Source: Ulota crispa
Lineage: Eukaryota; Streptophyta; Bryopsida; Orthotrichales; Orthotrichaceae
Assembly (NCBI GenBank): GCA_963920765.1
Contig: OY987246.1
Location: 18,100,868 to 18,164,867, forward strand
DNA length: 64,000 bases
Reading direction: 5' to 3'
The notes below the pieces were generated by a model, which was given only the letters and a program-made list of their open reading frames with translations, searched no databases and had not been told where the DNA came from. Below, one piece after another: positions 57,019 through 64,000 of the stretch. The translations under genes and the position numbers were made by a program. Numbering within the stretch: position 1 is the first letter of the stretch; every line of letters starts with the position of its first letter.

Positions 57019-59720
57019 ATGTGGCGAGGGAGAGTGGGCAGCAGAGTGGCGTTGGTGCGGAGGCTGCACAATGGGCCTGACACGTTGGAGGAGCTGGTGG
57101 AGCGTCATGTGGTGAAGCAAGCGAAGGGGCAGAGGCTGCCCAGCGCGGGCTTGACGACCTCCCGACGTGAAGCGTTGGCGCTCTACCGAGAGATTCTGCG
57201 CACCTCACGACTCTTCACGTGGACCAACGAGCAGGGCGTGCCCTGGTATGTCATCGTCCTTGTCGTCGTTTTCGTTGCATTTGTGACTCTGAGTAGGGTT
57301 GGATCTTGCGTTGCCCGTCTTTCTTAGAGTTTCTCACTTCTAAACGAGAAACTTTACGTGAGGTTTAGGGTTTTAGGTCGCCACGCACACTTGTAACTGT
57401 AATCTTAAAGTAGAGACACCCATGCATTGCTCAAACTTTACAAACTATGTACACCCAAATCCAAGCGCTTCCTAATGTCGCACTCTCCATTTGAGGTCTT
57501 CACCGTATACTCTTGAACTGAAAGTGGAGCTGGGAACGCTACTTGCACAAGCGAGTTGCACAAGCGAGTCTTGCCACGTGTTAGTTGCTAAGCTGGTTTG
57601 GGAAGGTTGGGATTGGGACTGTCAAGTTCCATTATAGGAACACATCCAAGCAGTTTCAAGGTTAGTCTAAAGTTGTTTTTTAGGGGCCTATGAAATCTAA
57701 CTTTGCCCTTCAGAATAAGATATTCTACAACACTTTTTTTCACAAAAATGACATTCCATGATAGCTTGTTGAAAGACTAACCCTACAGATATTTTTCCTG
57801 AATTTTCTAAAACCTTGTGGTGCCGTAAATTCTTAAACGCTCGGGTATGGGTGTACATACCTTAGGTAATGGCCAAGATGTGAGCGAGCCAATTGACAGC
57901 AGCTCAATTACAGACCAGATTGGCTTACATTGTGGCCATTACCATTTGTATTGGCCAACATCACAAATTGACACACGTGGTAATTTATCGTGTCAACTTG
58001 GACAAGAAATTACTATTTGTGAGCATGCAATGGTGCACCACAAGAGGAGCATCATTCACGGTCGATAATGTGGTTGCTCAAAGTTATTCCAAGCAAGCCA
58101 TTTTGTCAAAATTTGTGTTTTGGTTGTTAGATGTGATCAAAGATAAAAGGGTTTCAAATGTGTAGGGTAAGGGCCTCATGCAAGGGCATTTTCACATTTA
58201 AGCCATTGGGAACAAGGACAGAACTTGAGTAACTAGTGGCGTAAATGTGAGAATGCCCTTGCATGGGGCCCTTACCTTGTGTAAATGTTGCTTGAACAAA
58301 ATTTCCCTTAGCTTACATAAACATTGTTTGAATAAAATACTATCATGTGCCCTTTTTGTTGGCAAGAATGACGTAGCATGACTCCACTTTGCAATTTCCA
58401 TTGTTATGTTCACAAGTATAAGGGCAACCAAAAATGAAAAGAATTCTGTTCAAGCGGCTTTTACGCATCCATACATGCACTATCTAGATACTGTTTGCAT
58501 TAAGCTTATGATATAGATGACCTAAATCCGACACCTGTTCTTGTTAGATCCTCCTTCTCAATATATACCCAATGTATAAGATTCTAAAGTGATTATAGGT
58601 GCCCTTTCCTCACACCTAATTGGTGCAAGAAATTTTACAGTTCCACCTTGTGTGTTCCAATACCAGGAGGGATCTTTTACGGGATAGTGCACGGATGGAG
58701 TACGAGCAAGCCCGTTTTGAAACGGATCCCGAAATTGTGAGAAGCTCCAACTCTTCCCTTTCTATACTACTTTGCCTATTTACAATCTTTGAGGTTTTCT
58801 GACTGCGACTCCCAATGCAATTGAAAAGAGAGTCCAGTTCAATCATTCTCTTGTGATTGCAGACGTTTTTATGTCTGCAGTGTTGTGACAAAATGGTTTT
58901 TGAAGTCATGCAGATAGCAAGGTTGCTTGTTGTTGGCAGAGATGCAGTCCAAGCTGCTATTGACAAGGTGATTTGCTTGTCTCAATTACTTGCACCTTTG
59001 CTGCTTTTTGTGGCGAATCATGCTGCACACAATTAGGATTTCAACAAACGTCACACAAGTTTCTTTGTAATCATACTTTACCCAAACCTCTCAGGTATTA
59101 AGCTTAAATAAAGGGGGAGCTTGGTTGTCCTTGTTAGTCGTCTTTTTGTGTAGGGTAAGGGACTCACGCAAGGGCATCCTCACGTTTGTCGAAAAAAGTG
59201 AAATCTGAGTATCCAATGGCGTAAATGTGAGATTGCATGTGCATGAGGCTCTTAGCTTATATAAATTTTGTTTGAAAAAAATATTGTCACGTGTTTTTTT
59301 GCTGGCAAGAGTGACATTACGCACTGTGACACCACTCTGCAATTTTTGGTGATGTTCACAAGTATAAGGCTACCAAATATGCAAAGGATTTTGTATAAGC
59401 AACATAAACATCATGCCCTCTTTTGTCCAGTGTTACCATATACAATAAATCTTATTCTTAGCTCCGTAGTGATGAATTAACTCTAAATAGTGAGCTTTTT
59501 TTTTAGACATAATTCTGGTTATATATCGTGGATTGGATATGTAATAAACCTTTGTTGGGCACACCTGGAACTTTTCATTCTCTTCGTTGAAAGCACTGAT
59601 TAGTCGATTGTTGAGGGGAATTTGATATGTGGTCTCTACCAGTTTGCTGTGAAGGCGGAGGAGCTTGTTAAGAAGGAATCTTTGCCAGATTTCAACTCAC
59701 GCCCAGACAGGTGGGATTAG
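57019..59720 (+). CDS. LYR-motif (LYRM2-like) mitochondrial protein
   Basis: A 142-aa Complex1_LYR family protein. Members bind the mitochondrial acyl carrier protein and help assemble respiratory complexes or pass Fe-S clusters. Four exons: 57019-57245, 58667-58736, 58914-58967, 59643-59720. All GT-AG junctions keep phase (VPW|RDLL, DPEI|IARL, AIDK|FAVK). The N-terminus MWRGRVGSRVALVRRL is Arg-rich and without acids, a likely matrix presequence. The LYR tripeptide is at 55-57 in ALALYREILRT, followed by F65. RDLLRDSARMEYEQARFETDPEIIARLLVVGRDAV is the conserved remainder. The last short exon (ending NSRPDRWD) is supported by phase and a stop, but is the least certain. Without it the frame would run on from exon 3 for 22 more codons. 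ATGs at 56960 and 57000 start short frames that would shadow the main start. Intron 1 holds a family E and a family W element. Confidence 0.9.
57406..57864. mobile_element. TIR element, family E, in LYR intron 1
   Basis: 459 bp. The left end is TAAAGTAGAGACACCCATGC. The right end, reverse-complemented, is TAAGGTATGTACACCCATAC. It is the same length as the copy in the XTH intron (15654-16112). Confidence 0.6.
58166..58276. repeat. Family W hairpin in LYR intron 1
   Basis: 111 bp. The left arm is GGTAAGGGCCTCATGCAAGG. The right arm, reverse-complemented, is GGTAAGGGCCCCATGCAAGG. Both continue into GCATTYTCACATTTA. Confidence 0.8.
59154..59258. repeat. Family W hairpin in LYR intron 3
   Basis: The left arm is GGTAAGGGACTCACGCAAGG. 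The right arm, reverse-complemented, reads CTAAGAGCCTCATGCACATG. It is diverged from the copy at 58166. The two share a flanking segment of about 100 bp (TGCTGGCAAGAGTGACATTA / TGTTGGCAAGAATGACGTAG). Confidence 0.6.
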
Positions 59721-60831
59721 GTGGTTTGTATCCAGAAGGTGATCCTTTGTATAGTGAGAGAGGTGGGGATTGTTACCTTCTGCACATTATTGCGTTGGGA
59801 CTAAAATTTGTGCTGAGAGATAGAATTTTTGGGTAAGATGCGTGTTGTATTTAGAGAGAAAATAAGGCAAAGAATTGTCTATGTCAAAATTGAATGCAAG
59901 TTTGTCCTTTTTTTATTAACAAGGGGAGAAGCTCAACGAAAGGGATTCCAATAATTTGAAACATTCTGAAAATGTGATCCAGCCCTTCCCTTTCATTTTT
60001 TAAAATAACTCAAAGAATGAATCATCAATGACGTGATTGGTTATCCTAAATTTCAGGCCTGCTTTTTGAAAACTTGGTTTTTCAATCTTCCAATAATCTT
60101 GGTGCTCATAGTGTTTCGTGCTACCATATTTGAATTTGTTCTTCTGCACGCATATTTCTTTGTAATCTCTCGTTCTTTCTGCCCAATCTTTTCACAAATT
60201 TTCTCTGTTATGTATCCCAAGTTAGATTGAAAGTCACTTACTTCTAAAGCTAAAGAAAAAAAGAAAACCATGCTGTTGAAAACCTTTAGCCCTTTAGTGT
60301 CCATTTTGTTTTGTGAACTTTTTGTGTGTTTTATTTGTATCTTTGTACATGTATGTTACTTCTAGCATCTTTATCAAATTAGTTGGAGAATAGAAAGGTT
60401 GTTTTTTTGAAGATTCAAGTATTGAATGAATGAGATGTTTTTGGACAAATTTTTGGTGCAGTTTGGTCATCATCTAGTTTAGGAACTTAGTTGCATTTCC
60501 GGTTAAGTTTGACATGGAATATAATGGTATCAAGATTAGGAATCAATACAACTAAGTTTCTATATTTTTGTCATTAGTAGTTCACAAACTTTAAAGTTTT
60601 TGTAACATAGGTGTAATTACCTTACCGCATGGCTTTTTATAAATTTCTGATTTAACAATCTTGCGCTAGAGTTGCAACACCAAATATATCAGATATTCTG
60701 GGCAAATTTCTTATTTTTCTGAGAAGAATCCCTCTATTGTGTTGTAAAGTGCCAATGAGTTGCACCAACAACATTGGTTGTCAAAAAATCCCAAATTATT
60801 GGATATCACTATTTATGGTAATCTACTTTTA
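59721..60831. other. 3' flank of the LYR gene and spacer
   Basis: No gene or bounded repeat recognised. Confidence 0.5.
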
Positions 60832-60999
60832 CATTAGAAGAAAAACATGTCCTAAACAACTAGTTCATTAACAAGTGTTTATAACAATTGTAAATGTCTA
60901 GAACAACTATACAATGATTATGAAATTACTCATGTATAGCTATTTTGGATATGTGCAATTGTTGAGGACTAGTCATTCATTGTTGTTTTTCTTCTAGTG
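60832..60999. mobile_element. CACTA-like MITE, 168 bp
   Basis: The left end is CATTAGAAGAAAAACATGTC. The right end, reverse-complemented, is CACTAGAAGAAAAACAACAA. An inverted sub-terminal ACTAGT(T/C) is present. No clear target duplication is seen. Confidence 0.6.
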
Positions 61000-61032
61000 A
61001 TTCAAGCTTACTTAAAAGTGTCTAAATAGTCA

Positions 61033-61660
61033 TTAACCCTTTAACAACCATGGTCAATTTTGGAGGGGGGCAATCCTTTGTATGGCCATTTGGGAGAAAT
61101 TCTCAAACTATTGAATACAAATATCTACCACAGATCTGACCATACAGATGGAAGTATCTTGTAGGGTTTAGTATTATGCATCATGAATTATGCTCACTCT
61201 TTAGTTGTTGTGGTCATCTTTGTGCATTCATTGCACTAGAAGAAAAACAAGGATAAACGACTGCCACAAATCACAACAACTAGGTCACTAGATCTGCCTT
61301 GCAATTGCACAAACAATTGCACAACAACTGCACAACATTTGCACAACTACAATCTAGTCGTGCAGTTGTTGTGCAGTTGCAAGGCAGTTCTGATGACCTA
61401 GTTGTTGTGATTTGTGGCAATCGTTTATCCTTATTTTTCTTCTAGTGTTGATGTATTTTCAGCCAATACTCTTTTAATTTTTTCAACCCTTTGGCCACAC
61501 GCCACCTCAAATTGACCTGAATATTGTCCTTAACTCTTCACTTTCCAATTCCCTAAACCCGTCCCCTTTACCACGTCATCAAATTCCAAAACATGCTCTC
61601 TACTAACTGAAAAGAGTCAAAATTGACCAGGAACTGGTCGACCAGTCATTAAAGGGTTAA
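61033..61660. mobile_element. TTAA-flanked CCC-end element (piggyBac-like MITE) carrying a CACTA-like insert
   Basis: 628 bp with TTAA at both edges. The left end is TTAACCCTTTAACAACCATG and the right end, reverse-complemented, is TTAACCCTTTAATGACTGG. The interior is interrupted by the 214-bp CACTA-like element at 61234-61447, which is therefore younger. Confidence 0.75.
61234..61447. mobile_element. CACTA-like MITE with TTG target duplication
   Basis: The left end is CACTAGAAGAAAAACAAGGA. The right end, reverse-complemented, is CACTAGAAGAAAAATAAGGA. The arms run on for about 50 bp (CCACAAATCACAACAACTAG). TTG stands at both 61231-61233 and 61448-61450, a perfect 3-bp target duplication as expected for CACTA transposons. 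Confidence 0.85.
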
Positions 61661-63784
61661 GCATGGATCTTACTTTTAAATTGTCCTACTCTTTGGTGCA
61701 TCCCATTGTAAACACTTTTCTTGACCTTCAACTTTACATTGGGAATGCGTGTTTGTGACGAAGGAGAGAAGCCTTATACCCATAAGAGCACAATTTGGGT
61801 AATTTTTCCTATGATTAATCATTCAAAACATTGGATGAAGAAGTTTGAAGGATACCGCAGATGAAAAACAAAGGTTGGAAAGAGGTTGCGGCCAATGGAG
61901 GTTGATGAGTGGTATGAGTGAATAAGCTTCAACCCTCTCAATCCTGGGTTCTCCTCAATTCATGGATGCATCTTGCATGTATTGAAGTTTCTATTTAGAA
62001 TTGTGCAATGTTTTAGATGGAATGCACAAATTTGCATGACAAATAAAATAGTAAAGATTATCAATTTTGATAATATAGTGTAAAACACTATAAACCCAAC
62101 AAAATTTATATAAAAAATGTCCAGTAGTTGCCAAATTCTAAATGTGGATAAATTTTTCTTGGCAAATGAGAGCTCTAATTGGTTTTTAAAACTTTTATCC
62201 TTAGACCTTCTTGCTTATAGTTATAAAGAGTTTTAACTTACTAAAGGATGCTATGAACATCTTATATGGTGGTTAGGTCTTTGTTGCTTTATGTTGTCTT
62301 ATATTGTAATCAAGGTTGCTCATCTTGATAGCAATGTTGACATATGGATGCACGGGTATGAATAAAAGTATGTACTTTGTAATTTTGAACATGCAATATT
62401 TGAAGAGTTGAATGCTTGTTGATGACATTTTTGTATCTAAGTTGAAAAAAATTCCACACACATGTTCATCTCCTCCATTTAATTATACTGAATTGAAACA
62501 AAAGTCTTAGGGCGTGTTGAGCACATGCCTATTTCTCCAGTCATCTTAATGAAAATTATAACTTGTGACCAAAGAGGGAGATGCACCATCTTCTCACTTG
62601 ATTACTTTCCATAGACGTGAATCTAGAGATTAAAAATAAATTTTATGCTCAATTTGATCCATCTTCATTTTCAATGTAATAAAATCAATTGGTCTCAAAG
62701 AAAATCCAAATAAATAATTGATCCACAACAACTAAAAAAATCTTAAATGGCTATAATTGAGTCATTTTGTAACCATGGTAGTTGTTGCAGACATCTGCAA
62801 TTGTTGTGAATGAGTTGTTTAGGACATATTATTCTTCTAATACAAGGGTCTTGGAGAGAGAGGAGAAAGAGAAAGGATATTTGCACATGCTTGCCCTCTA
62901 TCCATTTAAATGGAGTTAAAACCCAATGACAAGAGAACAAGATTTATGTGTGACTTTATATCCATTGAAATTTTAAATTCAGATATTGTATTTGAAACAC
63001 AAACAATAAAACTACCATAAATTTTGTTGAAGAGTTCTTTGGTATGTTTGGCAATTTAGAGTGAAGACATTATCAACTAATATTAAATGTTAGTTTAAAG
63101 ATGACATAAATTGCAATATTTAGGCAATATTTAGGTTTGTTTCGCAGTATTAAGTTGTACAGTCATACTTCTGTTTTGCTTCATATTTTGAGCCAAGTAT
63201 AAAACCCACTTGAGTTCTTCTACTCTTCTGCATGTATGATTTTAGTTTTATCTTATACTGTGTAAAACTATTGGATATCCGAAATATATTTTTGGTATCT
63301 AGATTATTTATTTGCATTATAGATAATTTATGAAATATTAATAGTTCATAGAAATACACAATTCTATGCATGTACACTTTTCATGTGCTATTTGAAGTCT
63401 TTGGAAAACTATATTGTGTGTTGAAAGGAATTGACAAATCATTTTGATAAGAATGCAATGATTTGATATAATATATTGTAGAGCGGTGATGTTTGGCTTA
63501 TTGAGTAATTGTTACTTATTAACAATCAATTATAGTGTTCACTACAAGTTTTTTGATAGAGAGTTGTTCGTGTTTGATTAAATTAAACAACCAAAAAAAA
63601 CAATACATTTGACATCATATAATCAGTGCTTGAATGTATACCTGATTATAAGCATTAACTATCCACAATCAACCACAACATTGATACAGCCATATTGGTT
63701 GAATTAATGGTTAAAATCAAAGTGCCTACATTAAAACTAAATTTTGGTAAGTGTCAACAAAATAACAATAAAAGTGTCAGAATG
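61661..63784. other. Gene-free spacer
   Basis: A+T-rich. Around 62758-62845 the end of another CACTA-like element is visible (GTTTAGGACATATTATTCTT). Otherwise nothing is recognised. Confidence 0.45.
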
Positions 63785-64000
63785 CCATATTCATTAAATT
63801 GGGAAAACGATGGGTACCATTTTGTACCTCACCCTAATCCTAAATAGCCACCTTAAACCGGATTTGAAAGTATCACATTCAATATGAGCTATTAAGATTT
63901 TTTCCCTTGCAAATTCCTCCTCTCAAGTGAGGGCACATGTACAAAAAAAAAAGTTGGAGCTCGGATTAAGGTGACCACCTTAATCCTTCAAAAGTCCCAC
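63785..64000. mobile_element. TIR element, family P, cut by the window edge
   Basis: It begins CCATATTCATTAAATTGGGA, matching the ends of the elements at 14562 and 41955. It runs into a facing arm (AGGTGGCTATT-type against GGTGACCACCTTAATCC, AAAAGTCCCAC) before the window stops. The right terminus is outside. Confidence 0.65.

Overview
The window is nuclear DNA of a land plant, or at least a streptophyte. It is A+T-rich, its genes carry many introns, and its intergenic DNA and introns are full of short terminal-inverted-repeat (TIR) elements. A secreted xyloglucan endotransglucosylase/hydrolase with an [10 protein letters not shown] active site points to a plant cell wall. The species cannot be fixed from the sequence. 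Repeat-laden introns argue for a fairly large genome. The spaced phase-matched exons and GT-AG borders exclude bacteria.

Six protein-coding genes can be reconstructed exon by exon with all phases closing. (1) XTH, minus, 16642-15017, 2 exons, 308 aa. (2) A p34/AAGAB-like GTPase-fold protein, minus, 21995-18760, 6 exons, 457 aa. (3) A DUF676-type serine esterase/lipase, plus, 27892-34065, 11 exons, 420 aa, with one GC-AG intron. (4) Complex I subunit NDUFB7, minus, 38584-38321, one exon, 87 aa. (5) A TMEM8/PGAP6-like EGF-plus-seven-helix membrane protein of the CREST hydrolase superfamily, minus, 53895-41352, 15 exons, 990 aa. (6) A LYR-motif mitochondrial protein, plus, 57019-59720, 4 exons, 142 aa. 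They form no operon or cluster. Two (NDUFB7 and the LYR protein) are probably mitochondrial, and three act in the wall, secretory or membrane system.

Layout: 1-14.4 kb is gene-free and made of TIR and fold-back elements plus a degenerate bacterial/organellar-type tRNA-Leu(UAG). 14.4-22.3 kb holds XTH and AAGAB. 22.3-27.9 kb is repeats. 27.9-34.1 kb is the esterase. 34.6-39.5 kb is nested repeats around NDUFB7. 41.3-53.9 kb is the TMEM8-like gene, whose introns hold at least five elements. 57.0-59.7 kb is the LYR gene. 60.8-64.0 kb is again repeats.

The most interesting content is the mobile-element layer. Seven elements (2912, 3831, 5576, 25693, 35148, 38998, 61033) have TTAA (one TGAA) at their edges and start with CCC(T/C)(T/C)TAAA-like ends. 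This is the terminal and target signature of the piggyBac superfamily, which is not usually associated with land plants. Two of them can be checked inside the window against an empty site. The 318-bp element at 11861-12178 has one TTAA where its relative at 38839-39541 has a 385-bp insert plus a second TTAA. Other families are Stowaway-like (TA, CTCCCTYTGTCCC), CACTA-like (CACTASAAGAAAAA), and at least six unnamed fold-back or TIR families, several lying wholly within introns.
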